From: Tissierella creatinophila DSM 6911
GTDB lineage: Bacteria > Bacillota > Clostridia > Tissierellales > Tissierellaceae
Length of the DNA stretch: 64,000 nucleotides
Assembly: GCF_001940565.1 (NCBI RefSeq)
Contig: NZ_LTDM01000053.1
Coordinates: 1-64,000 of the forward strand
Reading direction: 5' to 3'
Made by a program: the position numbers and the translations under genes. The first letter of the stretch is position 1, and each line of letters opens with the position of its first letter. Below, in pieces: positions 34,924 to 43,886 of the stretch. Below the pieces are notes generated by a model that did not search any database, was not told where the DNA came from, and saw only the letters and a list, made by a program, of their open reading frames with translations.

Positions 34924-36339
34924 TTATATATTAAACATTTCTATAGCCCTTAATCTTTGCATTTTATGGTCTACAATAGGTTTGGGATATAATCTTTCTA
35001 TCTCAATTCCATATTGGTTATTTAGTTGTTTTATATATCTATAAGGCTCATGTATATATGTATTTGGAATACTGATTAATTCTTTAACATATTTTTTAAT
35101 AAATTGGCCTTCTGGGTCAAATTTTTGACTTTGGGTAGTTGGATTAAAAACTCTAAAATAAGGTGCTGCATCAAGACCTACTGATGAAGCCCATTGCCAT
35201 CCGCCAATATTAGAAGCACTATCATAATCTATAAGCATTTCAGAAAAGTATTTTTCACCCATCCTCCAGTCAATAAGTAAGTCTTTCACTAAGAAAGACG
35301 CCACAATCATTCTAAGACGATTGTGCATCCATCCTTCTTCTTTAAGTTGTCTCATCGCAGCATCCACTATTGGAAATCCAGTATGCCCTTCTTTCCACTT
35401 TTTAAAATTCTCCTCGTCATAGCTCCAAGAAATATTTCTATATTTTTCAATTATTTCCTCATTATGCTGATTAGGATAGAAATGATATATCATATTATAA
35501 AAATCTCGCCATGCAAGTTCCTTTAAAAAGACTTCTTTTCCATTAGAAGGAGGCATCTTGATTATATTATTGTATACCTCTCTAATTGAAATTTGTCCAG
35601 TACTTAAAAAACAAGATAAACGACTTGTCCCGTCAATACTAGGATAATCTCTGTTATTATCATATTTTGATAGTTTTAAGTTTAAAAAATCTTTCAGAAC
35701 TTTTCTAGCTTTTTCTTCTCCTGTAAATAGAGAAAAGTCTCTTTTTATATTATCGATTAACTCATAAAACTTATCCTTTCCCAAAGCATCATTATCTTTA
35801 AAATCATTAAATATAATTTTCATTAGTTTATCATAGTCAACCTCAAGCTCTTCCTCTTTAAATCCTTCTCTCCATTTATTATAATAAGGAGTAAATATCT
35901 TATAATGTGAATTATCATTTTTTCTTATATCTTTTGCCGAGTGTAGATAATGGTCATGATAAGATAAAACTTCGATATCTCTTTCTTTTAGAAAGTTAGT
36001 TACCTTTTTATCCCTCATCTCTCCATAACCATACTCATCAACATTAAAATATATTTTTTTTATATTTTTAAAGTTATTAAGTAATTCATCAAAACAATTT
36101 AAAATATCTCCATACAAGAAATAAATATTTATACCTTTTTCTAAACAATTTTTATAGAAACTATTTAGGGAAGAAAAAAAATAATCGTGGCTATTACTTC
36201 CAATTTTAAATTGTTTTGGATCTAAATAGAAAGCAAATACTAATCTATCATTTTCTTGTGCATCGTTTATAGCTTGCACTAGAGCTGTATTGTCGTGAAA
36301 TCTTAAATCGTTTCTTATCCATACAATAGAAATCTGCAT
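34924..36339 (-). CDS. phrB: Deoxyribodipyrimidine photolyase, class I CPD type
   Basis: Repairs UV cyclobutane dimers using FAD and light. The 471 residues comprise an N-terminal antenna domain (SIVWIRNDLRFHDNTALV...) and a C-terminal FAD domain with ELAWRDFYNMI, GFPIVDAAMRQLKEEGWMHNRLRMIVASFLVKDLLIDWR and GGWQWASSVGLDAAPYFRVFNP, where the electron-transfer Trp residues lie. The ATG at 36339 has GGGGAG seven bases upstream. A terminator-like hairpin sits about 30 bp before the start, so any promoter must lie very close or transcription reads through. Confidence 0.94.
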   Translation of the reverse strand: MQISIVWIRNDLRFHDNTALVQAINDAQENDRLVFAFYLDPKQFKIGSNSHDYFFSSLNSFYKNCLEKGINIYFLYGDILNCFDELLNNFKNIKKIYFNVDEYGYGEMRDKKVTNFLKERDIEVLSYHDHYLHSAKDIRKNDNSHYKIFTPYYNKWREGFKEEELEVDYDKLMKIIFNDFKDNDALGKDKFYELIDNIKRDFSLFTGEEKARKVLKDFLNLKLSKYDNNRDYPSIDGTSRLSCFLSTGQISIREVYNNIIKMPPSNGKEVFLKELAWRDFYNMIYHFYPNQHNEEIIEKYRNISWSYDEENFKKWKEGHTGFPIVDAAMRQLKEEGWMHNRLRMIVASFLVKDLLIDWRMGEKYFSEMLIDYDSASNIGGWQWASSVGLDAAPYFRVFNPTTQSQKFDPEGQFIKKYVKELISIPNTYIHEPYRYIKQLNNQYGIEIERLYPKPIVDHKMQRLRAIEMFNI

Positions 36340-36370
36340 ATTCACACTCCCCATATTTATCCCCATATTT

Positions 36371-36420
36371 AAAAAAGGTCTTAATGGTGTACTAGCTATT
36401 ATATCATTTAAGACCTTTTA
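36371..36420 (-). terminator. Terminator of the phospholipase-D-like gene, in the photolyase leader
   Basis: Stem AAAAGGTCTTAA/TTAAGACCTTTT (one bulge) with a T-run on the minus strand, about 220 bp after the upstream stop and about 30 bp before the photolyase start. It could also be an attenuator for photolyase. Confidence 0.65.
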
Positions 36421-36637
36421 TTTATATTCTATATTAAGTAAAAATTTCTCTTATTAAGTGAACCTAGATACTTAATTACCTACTACCCATAACTCACTTG
36501 CTTAAACATTTTAAAATAAATTTTCTTGTCTTTTTTATATTTAGTTTTGATATAGAATAAAAATGAAATGAATTTATAATAATGTAGTTATTATTTGACC
36601 CTATCTCTATTCTTTAATTTAAAATCTAATCATTTCT

Positions 36638-38068
36638 TTACAAAAGGTATTGTAAGAAAAAGCTAATTTTAGATAAAAAACCGACAATTATCTTTTTATA
36701 TTCAGAAACTTTACCTTCCTGAACCTTATCATCATATATATAAGAATAATCTTTATCTACAATTAAACTATTATTTAAATCTACCTGAACATTTTCCTTT
36801 AACTGTTGTGTAAATTCCTTACTTGAAATGACTACCATAGACTCACTATTTATGTAGCTACTTCTTGCATCAAAATTAAAAGATCCTATCACACTAATAG
36901 TATCATCAAATATATATGTTTTACTATGGATAGATTCTGGTCCTTGAAATTCATAGATCTGCCCCACTTTATCTACCATTTCTTTTCTATTATTATAGTA
37001 TCCTGCTATAGCAAAAGGATTAGGGCTTGACGATAGTGAATTGGTTAATATATTAACCTTTTCTAGATCTATATCATAATTATTAAGTTTAGATTTCATA
37101 TTTCTAGACGGTATAATATAGGGACTTTGGATAAATATGGATTTTTCTGTTTGAGATGCTAGGTTTACTAACTCTCTTAAGCACCAAGGATCTTGATTGA
37201 GTCTCCCAATTGGGTTGTAGACAAACTTTATGCTGTCTGTTTCTAAGGTATAATCATACCAATCTATTTCATTTATCTCTTTTAAATACTCTCCTTTAAA
37301 TTCTTTATATATAGACCTCAAATTCTCATTAAAAAGGTTTCCTTTTTTCTTTTGTCTTGATTTAATTTTTTTAATTGGCTCATTGGAATGTTTATAATTC
37401 CATAGACTATTATAGTAATTTTTCATATCCATTACAGTACTTGGAACATCCTCTGCAGAATCTTCTTTAAAAAGAACAACATCTCTATCTTTTACAAACT
37501 GTTCTTTCATAATTTCTATTAAAAAATACTTATCACCTATATTTCTTCCTCCGATCAAGGCTAATCGTTTATCCGATATAATAAGTTTATCATGAAGCCT
37601 ATTATTCCAAGTCCAAGGTGATAGTAGATTAAAAGATTCATATAATTTGAGATCTATATTAGGGTGTAATTTAAAGCCATATATGGCATCTTTGAGATTT
37701 CCTTTTAGATTATGAAAAATTCCATCTAATAATATTCTTACCTTTACTCCCCTATCGGCTGCATCTAAAACACTTCCTAGTAGTAGTTGAGTAGACTTTC
37801 CATCAATTAAAGTGTAGTAGGAAATGTCTAGGGTTTCTTCGGCGCTTTCTATAAGATTTAATCTTACTAATAAAGCATCTTCTGCCGATTCTATTAATGC
37901 AACTCTATCCTTTTTTCGGCTCTCTAAGTCCATGTAATTTTTTGAAGGGGCTTCTATATGTTTTTTTTCTATGGGCTTTTGAATTGCAAATAATAAAATT
38001 GCAAATATAAATATATATACTAAATAAAATTTTAGCCCTCTAAAAAAAATTTCCTTTGGCAGCTTCAT
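36638..38068 (-). CDS. Phospholipase D/cardiolipin synthase-like membrane-anchored protein
   Basis: A 476-residue protein with an N-terminal membrane anchor (about residues 10-28) and two HKD motifs: HDKLIISDKRLALIGGRN near residue 165 and HSKTYIFDDTISVIGSFNFD near 385. Together they form the PLD active site. The arrangement (one TM, two HKD, RNIGDKY) resembles cardiolipin synthase ClsC-type or phosphatidyltransferase proteins, smaller than ClsA. GGAGG precedes the ATG. It lies 22 bp after the aldehyde dehydrogenase gene and is probably cotranscribed, which might link it to lipid aldehyde handling (inference). Confidence 0.85.
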   Translation of the reverse strand: MKLPKEIFFRGLKFYLVYIFIFAILLFAIQKPIEKKHIEAPSKNYMDLESRKKDRVALIESAEDALLVRLNLIESAEETLDISYYTLIDGKSTQLLLGSVLDAADRGVKVRILLDGIFHNLKGNLKDAIYGFKLHPNIDLKLYESFNLLSPWTWNNRLHDKLIISDKRLALIGGRNIGDKYFLIEIMKEQFVKDRDVVLFKEDSAEDVPSTVMDMKNYYNSLWNYKHSNEPIKKIKSRQKKKGNLFNENLRSIYKEFKGEYLKEINEIDWYDYTLETDSIKFVYNPIGRLNQDPWCLRELVNLASQTEKSIFIQSPYIIPSRNMKSKLNNYDIDLEKVNILTNSLSSSPNPFAIAGYYNNRKEMVDKVGQIYEFQGPESIHSKTYIFDDTISVIGSFNFDARSSYINSESMVVISSKEFTQQLKENVQVDLNNSLIVDKDYSYIYDDKVQEGKVSEYKKIIVGFLSKISFFLQYLL

Positions 38069-38090
38069 CTTACTAACCTCCTTCTTTACA

Positions 38091-39461
38091 CTATTTCATA
38101 ATCTTTTTTAACAAATTTAACTTTTTACCATAAGGCGGATAACGTACTGGTATATCTATAAAATTACTTTTTTTCAAAACACTCTTACTATGTGAAAATG
38201 TATCTATACTCGCTTTTCCGTGATAGCTACCCATGCCACTTTCACCAACTCCACCAAACCCCATATAAGATGTAGCTAAATGTACTATAGTATCATTTAT
38301 ACATCCTCCACCATAAGATACCTCCTCAATAATTTTCCTCTCAATTTCCTTAGATTTAGTAAATAAATACAAGGCCAATGGTTTAGGTCTCCTATTTATC
38401 AAGGAAATAATCTCATTTAAATCTTCATAAACTATAATCGGCAATATAGGTCCAAATATTTCTTCTTGCATAATTGGATCATCCCAACCAACATTATCCA
38501 TTAATGTTAACCCAATCTGATTAGTTTTTGCATTGGCTTTGCCTCCGTATATAATTTCACCTGTTTCTATCAATCCATTTAATCTATTAAAATGCTTTTT
38601 ATTAATTATTTTAGGAAATTCTAAGTTTTCTTCTGGTCTACTTCCAAATAGTACTTCACTATTTTTCTTAAGTTCATTTATAAGTTCTACTTTTATATCT
38701 TTATGCACCAATAAGTAGTCTGGGGCTACACAAGTTTGTCCAGCATTAATACCTTTTCCCCATATAATTCGTTTTCCAGCCATTTTTATACCTGCTGTTT
38801 TATCAATAATACAAGGACTTTTACCACCCAATTCAAGTGCTACTGGAGTCAGATTCTGTGCTGCTTTTTCCATTACAATTTTACCCACATGTTTACTACC
38901 TGTAAAAAATATAAAATCAAATTTATTATCTAATAAAGATTGATTAGCTTCTCTTCCTCCTTCAATTACCGTAATATAAGCTTCATCAAAAGTATTTGCT
39001 ATAATTTTTTTTATCAATGATGATGTAGCCCGTGCTGCGTTTGAGGGTTTAACAATCGCACAATTACCACATGCAATTGCCCCTACTAATGGAGAAATTG
39101 ATAAAAGAAATGGATAGTTCCATGGAGCAATAATCAGAACATTGCCATATGGTTCTTTGTATATTTTACTAACTGACGGGAATTGAGCTAAGGGTGTTCT
39201 CACTTTTTTGACTCTTAAAAGACCTTCCATATATTTTAGCATAAAACTTATTTCTTCTAGGACCATCCCTATTTCAGTTGCATATCCTTCAAAAAATGCT
39301 TTGTTCAAGTCTAACTTCAGGGCTTCCATAATCTCATTTTCGTACTTTTGGATCGCTTTGTATAGTAACTTAAGGTTTTCAATTCGATAATTCATTTCTT
39401 TTGTTTTGCCAGTTTCATAAAATAACCTTTGCTTATCTAAAACCTCTTTTACATTACTCAT
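38091..39461 (-). CDS. Aldehyde dehydrogenase (class 3-like, NAD(P)+)
   Basis: A 456-residue enzyme oxidising medium or long-chain aldehydes to acids. Visible are PWNYPFLLSISPLVGAIACGNCAIVKPS, FTGSKHVGKIV (nucleotide binding), ELGGKSPCI with the general-base Glu, the catalytic Cys in GINAGQTCVAPDYLL near residue 239, and EEIFGPILP. The C-terminus is hydrophobic and basic (KLNLLKKIMK), as in membrane-associated class 3 forms. AAGGAG precedes the ATG. First gene of a pair with the PLD-like gene. Confidence 0.93.
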   Translation of the reverse strand: MSNVKEVLDKQRLFYETGKTKEMNYRIENLKLLYKAIQKYENEIMEALKLDLNKAFFEGYATEIGMVLEEISFMLKYMEGLLRVKKVRTPLAQFPSVSKIYKEPYGNVLIIAPWNYPFLLSISPLVGAIACGNCAIVKPSNAARATSSLIKKIIANTFDEAYITVIEGGREANQSLLDNKFDFIFFTGSKHVGKIVMEKAAQNLTPVALELGGKSPCIIDKTAGIKMAGKRIIWGKGINAGQTCVAPDYLLVHKDIKVELINELKKNSEVLFGSRPEENLEFPKIINKKHFNRLNGLIETGEIIYGGKANAKTNQIGLTLMDNVGWDDPIMQEEIFGPILPIIVYEDLNEIISLINRRPKPLALYLFTKSKEIERKIIEEVSYGGGCINDTIVHLATSYMGFGGVGESGMGSYHGKASIDTFSHSKSVLKKSNFIDIPVRYPPYGKKLNLLKKIMK

Positions 39462-39490
39462 TTCATTTTATCTCCTTCAAAATTATTAAT

Positions 39491-39570
39491 AGGCTTTCTG
39501 TAGAACCTCAATAACACGCTCAAATGTAACTTCTACTGGATGGAAAATAATCTTTCTCACTTTAATCTAA
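39491..39570 (-). pseudogene. Short coding remnant upstream of the aldehyde dehydrogenase
   Basis: On the minus strand a frame reads KIIFHPVEVTFERVIEVLQKAY followed by two stops, just before the aldehyde dehydrogenase ribosome-binding site. It looks like the C-terminus of a lost gene; no start is visible and the family is not recognised. Confidence 0.3.
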
Positions 39571-39600
39571 GTTACTTAAGAAAAAATTACTTCAATACAT

Positions 39601-39870
39601 TTAAAGATCTTCCATACCTAAATCTCGTAGTTCTTGTGCCCTCTTAATCGCTTTATATTCCTCCAAAGTTGCTTGACGAATAACGGTCCAACCACCAAAA
39701 ACTCCATATACAGCAAGATATCCTTTTGATCTCTTGATATTTCTGCCATTACAAATCTTTCTATCACAATACAACCCTTCATTATTTATTAATTGCTCAT
39801 ACGTATCTCTATCAATTCTCTTTTTGACAACTTGCTGAAACCCACAGCATTTACATTTTAAAACAAACAT
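39601..39870 (-). CDS. Small protein with zinc-ribbon-like cysteines
   Basis: An 89-residue protein of unknown function. It has a CKCCGFQQVV cysteine cluster at residues 6-9 and a second pair CDRKIC near 34-39, which could bind one zinc; the rest is polar with KAIKRAQELRDLGMEDL at the end. AAGGAAGTGAG precedes the ATG, supporting real translation. It is a single gene flanked by spacers. Confidence 0.6.
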   Translation of the reverse strand: MFVLKCKCCGFQQVVKKRIDRDTYEQLINNEGLYCDRKICNGRNIKRSKGYLAVYGVFGGWTVIRQATLEEYKAIKRAQELRDLGMEDL

Positions 39871-40009
39871 ATATACTCACTTCCTTAATATTTCTAACTA
39901 TATATTTATATTAATTATTGAGTGGATAATAATGATTTCATAAATAGATGATATACCAGTGGTAGAAAATTCCTTGGTAAAATTAGTCTTGAAAATTTAT
40001 TCTTTAATT

Positions 40010-40140
40010 ATTGGCAATTCACCTACTACTTCACCTTCTGATGGAGTCTTCAATCTTCTAGTATTGTAAATAGCATATTCCTTTAACACCTTTCGTTTTT
40101 TTGATTTATATCCAAAACTAAACCTCCCTAATGTTTATTA
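40010..40140 (-). pseudogene. C-terminal coding remnant
   Basis: A minus-strand frame of about 41 codons ends ...YNTRRLKTPSEGEVVGEL and PIIKE-stop. There is no start codon or ribosome-binding site in frame. Probably the tail of a lost gene, in the zone where dispersed repeats begin. Confidence 0.3.
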
Positions 40141-40340
40141 TCTTCAGACAAAAGTTATCTCCTACTTTTATCTTATTATATAACATTTTCTTATCTAATT
40201 CATCAAACTATTAGAATCATCTTACTAACAGTGACCTGTCTTTCTTCGGTTTCTCCCAATTAAATATCTACTCAAAACATAAAGCCACCAAATGTCATCT
40301 ACACACTCAATGGCTTAAACTATTAATATCACACTATATT

Positions 40341-40391
40341 TTATTGTTTTTCAATCAAGCAAACTACTTCAACATGCCTTGAGAGGTCAAT
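40341..40391 (-). repeat. Dispersed repeat, copy 1 (methyltransferase-tail-like)
   Basis: On the minus strand it reads IDLSRHVEVVCLIEKQ-stop. The DNA core ACTTCAACATGCCTTGAGAG (plus strand) recurs at 48.6 and 51.97 kb. The HVEVVxLI ending resembles the C-terminus of TrmA/RlmC/RlmD-family RNA uracil-C5 methyltransferases. Confidence 0.45.
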
Positions 40392-40713
40392 TCAAATTAT
40401 TCTTAATCATTTCTTTAATGGTATTTAATGCATGGGTAGTTCCAATTCCCATAGCATCTTCTGGATAATCTCTTTTATCTGTCCTTATTAAATCATGAAA
40501 ACTTTCTTTTGTACCGTTATAAAAATCAATAAGCTTATAAACATCTGTAAGCTGAGTAAATAAAGATCCTGTGAATTCTTTTCTATCTTTAAATACTAAT
40601 TTATCAATGCCTTGGAATATTGCAAATTTTATAGAGTGCCTACATTGGTCTGAAACGAGTAACCCCATATTTGTATAAATCTTATCTGATGTCATGATTC
40701 GTAAGTTCTCCAT
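40387..40713 (-). CDS. Hypothetical protein, 108 residues
   Basis: A soluble-looking protein (MENLRIMTSDKIYTNMGLLV...) with no motif I recognise. AGAGG lies just upstream of the ATG. A frame just upstream that overlaps its start (ending SLSEELEKEIL...) lacks a start codon and could be the end of a broken partner. Its stop codon abuts repeat copy 1, suggesting the gene end may have been altered by insertion. Existence as a gene is moderately supported. Confidence 0.45.
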   Translation of the reverse strand: MENLRIMTSDKIYTNMGLLVSDQCRHSIKFAIFQGIDKLVFKDRKEFTGSLFTQLTDVYKLIDFYNGTKESFHDLIRTDKRDYPEDAMGIGTTHALNTIKEMIKNNLN

Positions 40714-40852
40714 TTGTACCTCTGCAAACTCAAGATTTCTTTTTCTAACTCCTCAGACAATGAATTGAATTTTAATGGTTCTCTATCCAGTATATATATT
40801 TAGTATTATACATAATCACATAAGGCTAAATTCATATTTTTACTTATATTGA

Positions 40853-41725
40853 CTATTTATATTTTATTTTTTTGATGCAGCCAACACCTAGCACACCCGA
40901 TCCAAGATGGCATGAAATACTTAATGGCAAATGATCAACATAAATTGGATACTCAGGAAAAGCAATCTGTAGTTCCTTTCTTAAGATTTTAGCCTCCTTA
41001 TCCCTGTTGGTATGTGCAATCTGAAGTAAAATCTTGTTTCCTTTGTTATTACCACCAAAACGATTGAAAATATCATTCTTTATAGCGTTTATCATTGTTT
41101 TTTTTGCACTGTTTATAGTTCTTGCTTTTGCAAAAGACTCTAATTTCTCACCTTGAATTTGTAAAATTGGTTTTATCTTTAAAAGACAACCGAGAGTTGC
41201 TGCTGTCGGATTAATTCTTCCACCTTTTTTCAAGTATTCAAGAGTTTCTACTGCAATATAGATACTTGAATTATACTTATCTTTTTCCAAAGTTTCCTTT
41301 ATTTTTAGTGCAGGCATTCCTAGACTTATCATTTCTAAAGCATCAAGTACAGACTGTCTTTGAGAAACAGAGATTCTCTGGTTATTAACCACATGAAATT
41401 TCCCATCAAATTCATTTGATAGCATTACTGAAGTCTGATAGCTTCCACTTAGGCTACTTGACATTGGTATGTAAACTATAGCATCATAATTTGTCAATAA
41501 ATCACTCCATAACTTCATTATATCAGCCGGTGAAGGCTGTGAAGTTGAAATATTTATATTTTCTAAAAGCTTTTCATAGAACTGCTTTCTATCTATATCA
41601 ATACCTTCATAATATATTTCATCGCCCACAACTACAGGCATTGGAATAACAAAAACTCCTAATTTATCAGCCTGTTCCTGCGTAATACCACTATTTGAAT
41701 CAGTAACAATTACAATTTTACTCAT
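40853..41725 (-). CDS. DegV-family fatty-acid-binding protein
   Basis: A 290-residue protein of the DegV family, which binds fatty acids for the FakA kinase in Firmicutes. It begins KIVIVTDSNSGIT and has YYEGIDIDRKQFYEKL, TSQPSPADI, IYIPMSSSLSGSYQT-like and YLKKGGRINPTAATLGCLLKIKPIL segments. The ATG at 41725 has GGAGG eight bases upstream. Single gene; no fakA is nearby. Confidence 0.92.
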   Translation of the reverse strand: MSKIVIVTDSNSGITQEQADKLGVFVIPMPVVVGDEIYYEGIDIDRKQFYEKLLENINISTSQPSPADIMKLWSDLLTNYDAIVYIPMSSSLSGSYQTSVMLSNEFDGKFHVVNNQRISVSQRQSVLDALEMISLGMPALKIKETLEKDKYNSSIYIAVETLEYLKKGGRINPTAATLGCLLKIKPILQIQGEKLESFAKARTINSAKKTMINAIKNDIFNRFGGNNKGNKILLQIAHTNRDKEAKILRKELQIAFPEYPIYVDHLPLSISCHLGSGVLGVGCIKKIKYK

Positions 41726-41790
41726 AAATATGTCCTCCATAGAAAATATAAATTAACTTATATGTCCCCTCTATAAAAATTAGAATTTTT

Positions 41791-42499
41791 TTAGTCTTGA
41801 TTATTTCTATTTCTTATCAAAATAAGTCTTATTAATTGTGCTATAGCACTTGCCATAGCTGCTATATAAGTTAAGGCTGCAGCATTTAGTACCTTCTTTG
41901 CTCCCTCGATTTCATTTTCTACTACAAAACCATTAGTATCAAGTAGTTCTAGAGCTCTACTACTTGCATTAAATTCTACTGGTAGTGTAATAATTTGAAA
42001 TAAAACTGCTGTTCCAAAAAGTAATATGCCTATATTCATAAGACTACCTAAGCTAGGAATAAGTAAACCTATCATAATAAATAACCAAGCTGCTGATGAC
42101 CCAAATCTAGCCAATGGAAAAACCATATTTCTTAAAGATAATGGAATATATCCAATTAGCATGCTGAATTGCATGGCCTACCTCATGAGCTGCAACACTT
42201 ACTGCAGCTACAGAATGTCCTTCATATACTTCCCCGGATAGTCTTAAAATTCCTTTTGTTGGATCGTAATGATCACTTAACTTACCTCTTGAAAGTTCAA
42301 TTGGTATATTGTTCAAACCATTTTGATCTAATAATCTTCTTGCAACTTGGACTCCCGTATATCCCTTTTGTATGGGTACTCTCAAGTATTTAGCAAAATT
42401 TGATTGTACTTTGCTTTGGGCGTAGATAGTTAGAATAACTGCTGGAATTAAAATAATCATAGTTGGATCAAATCTAAAATAACTAAACGGATAAAACAT
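41791..42499 (-). pseudogene. YugP-like zinc metallopeptidase, frameshifted
   Basis: A membrane zinc-dependent protease interrupted by one frameshift. The 5' part (from 42499, AAGGAG upstream) reads to AAHEVGHAIQHA, the HExxH zinc motif. The 3' part in the next frame continues GYIPLSLRNMVFPLARFGSSAAW with further membrane helices to 41791. Removing one base near 42151-42156 would join them as HEVGHAIQHANGYIPLSL. So the break falls within a few residues after the active site. It is either a true pseudogene or a sequencing error; the two halves are otherwise intact. Confidence 0.85.
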
Positions 42500-42536
42500 T
42501 GTCATCACTCCTTAATTTAAATTTATAAAAATTATT

Positions 42537-42743
42537 TTATGAACAAACTGATTTATATACTTTAGAATTATCTAGGCATCTAATTCTCTTAATACGTTTT
42601 TGAATTGAATAGTAAACATTATACCAGTTATTGTAACAGCAATAATATCTACTAAGATTTGCTATCTTTTCAAAAATCTCTTCTGAGTCTTGTGGTAAAA
42701 TTGTTTCAGATAAAATCATTTCTTTAGTGCTGTAATTCTCCAT
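42537..42743 (-). pseudogene. Fused remnant including the 3' end of a MATE transporter gene
   Basis: An open frame of 68 codons starts MENYSTKEMILSETIL. In a shifted frame, 42570-42665 encodes DIIAVTITGIMFTIQFKNVLREL, matching the C-terminus of the intact MATE protein at 31.7 kb. A marR gene lies immediately upstream, as in the intact operon. The body of the transporter has thus been deleted. The N-terminal 30 codons come from an unrecognised source. Confidence 0.7.
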
Positions 42744-42768
42744 TTGAATTCACCTCATTTTTATTTGT

Positions 42769-43260
42769 CTACTTATTCAGATGTTGTTCATTGTCATATT
42801 TTTTATCATTTTGTACTATTTCACTTTTAAGATCTTCAAATGTATCTGATGCTTGATTTAAAAGTACAGTTAGCTGTTTTGTGTTTTCACTTCCCAAACG
42901 AGAAATAGCTTCCTCCAATATTTGATTGACAAACTCTTTTATTTCGTTTAAGGAGTTTTCTCCTGTTTGTGTGAGTGTGACTATTATTTTTCTACGATCA
43001 GCTGTATCTATCTTGCGTTCAATATATCCTTTCTTTTCAAGTGAATTTATAGCCTGCGAAATTGCAGATTTTGTAATATGAAGTTTGCTTTGGATTTCAG
43101 ATGTGCTAATATTGTTGTCCGTGAAGGAAGAATTTTCTGCTACACCTTTCATTATAATAAGCTCAGTCATATTTAAGTCTGATTTCTGAGGTAAAATCAT
43201 ACCAACTTTTGTAAAACGAAACATTGCATATAAATATTGTTCTTTCAAAACCTTATCCAT
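42769..43260 (-). CDS. MarR-family transcriptional regulator
   Basis: A 163-residue winged-helix regulator with HTH TSEIQSKLHITKSAISQAINSLEKKGYIERKI and wing DTADRRKIIVTLT. AAAGGAGG precedes the ATG. Its natural target, a MATE efflux gene, survives only as a short remnant downstream, so the regulator may be an orphan. A consensus promoter with two tandem operator-like repeats lies about 200 bp upstream. Confidence 0.92.
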   Translation of the reverse strand: MDKVLKEQYLYAMFRFTKVGMILPQKSDLNMTELIIMKGVAENSSFTDNNISTSEIQSKLHITKSAISQAINSLEKKGYIERKIDTADRRKIIVTLTQTGENSLNEIKEFVNQILEEAISRLGSENTKQLTVLLNQASDTFEDLKSEIVQNDKKYDNEQHLNK

Positions 43261-43462
43261 TTAATTTCCTCCTTTTTCTTATAGATAAACAGTTATTAAA
43301 TTCTAGTAAGTAAAGCCTTATTTATACTCAATTACAAATCTGAAAAGATGAACTATCATCTAATTACAATCTACTATAACAGTTTCGTGTCAATACTCGT
43401 TGAGGATTTATACCTCCTAAAATTACTATGATAATAATTCTAAATTGCTAACCTCTCAATCC

Positions 43463-43519
43463 TTAAGTTCTTAATTGTTAAGTTCTTAATATTATAGTAG
43501 TTAACTAAATGATTGTCAA
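43463..43519 (-). promoter_or_regulatory. Consensus promoter with tandem MarR-type boxes
   Basis: TTGACA (43519-43514), a 17-bp spacer and TATAAT (43496-43491) on the minus strand. Right downstream are two identical TTAAGTTCTTAA near-palindromes at 43478-43489 and 43463-43474, 15 bp apart. Confidence 0.65.
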
Positions 43520-43550
43520 TAAAATTTTTTTCTTTCTATTTTTGGGCACA

Positions 43551-43602
43551 AAAAATAGTGAAGTTTACTTGGTATTTTGTCACAACCTAAAACTTCGCTA
43601 TT
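43551..43602 (-). terminator. Terminator after the GGDEF/HD-GYP region
   Basis: Arms AATAGTGAAGTTT (43554-43566) and AAACTTCGCTATT (43590-43602) with a T-run on the minus strand. A degenerate relative occurs at 50511-50572. Confidence 0.7.
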
Positions 43603-43885
43603 TCGTAAGCGGTCAATAATATCAAAGTAATCCCATAAAATGGTGAAGGACTTTCAATTGCGACCAAAGGAACTTCTTCTCCTGATAAACTTTTAGGATA
43701 ACCTCTTCCATCCCATCTTTCATGGTGATATAGAATATATTCTGCTATGTGTTCTAGCTGGGGAGTTGACACGGCAATCCTGTAGCCTATTTCAGGGTGT
43801 TGCTTAATAATATTTCATTCCCCATCTGTTAATTTTCCTGGCTTATTAAGTATATTATTATCTATTCCGATTTTCTCATTTCGAC
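43587..43885 (-). pseudogene. HD-GYP phosphodiesterase domain remnant
   Basis: Immediately after the GGDEF gene a minus-strand frame reads KIGIDNNILNKPGKLTDGE, a TGA stop at 43817-43815 in place of Trp, then [13 protein letters not shown] and [23 protein letters not shown]. These are HD-GYP motifs, which degrade cyclic di-GMP. The N-terminal half of the domain is missing and the C-terminal end runs into the terminator. Clearly non-functional. Confidence 0.75.
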
Positions 43886-43886
43886 T

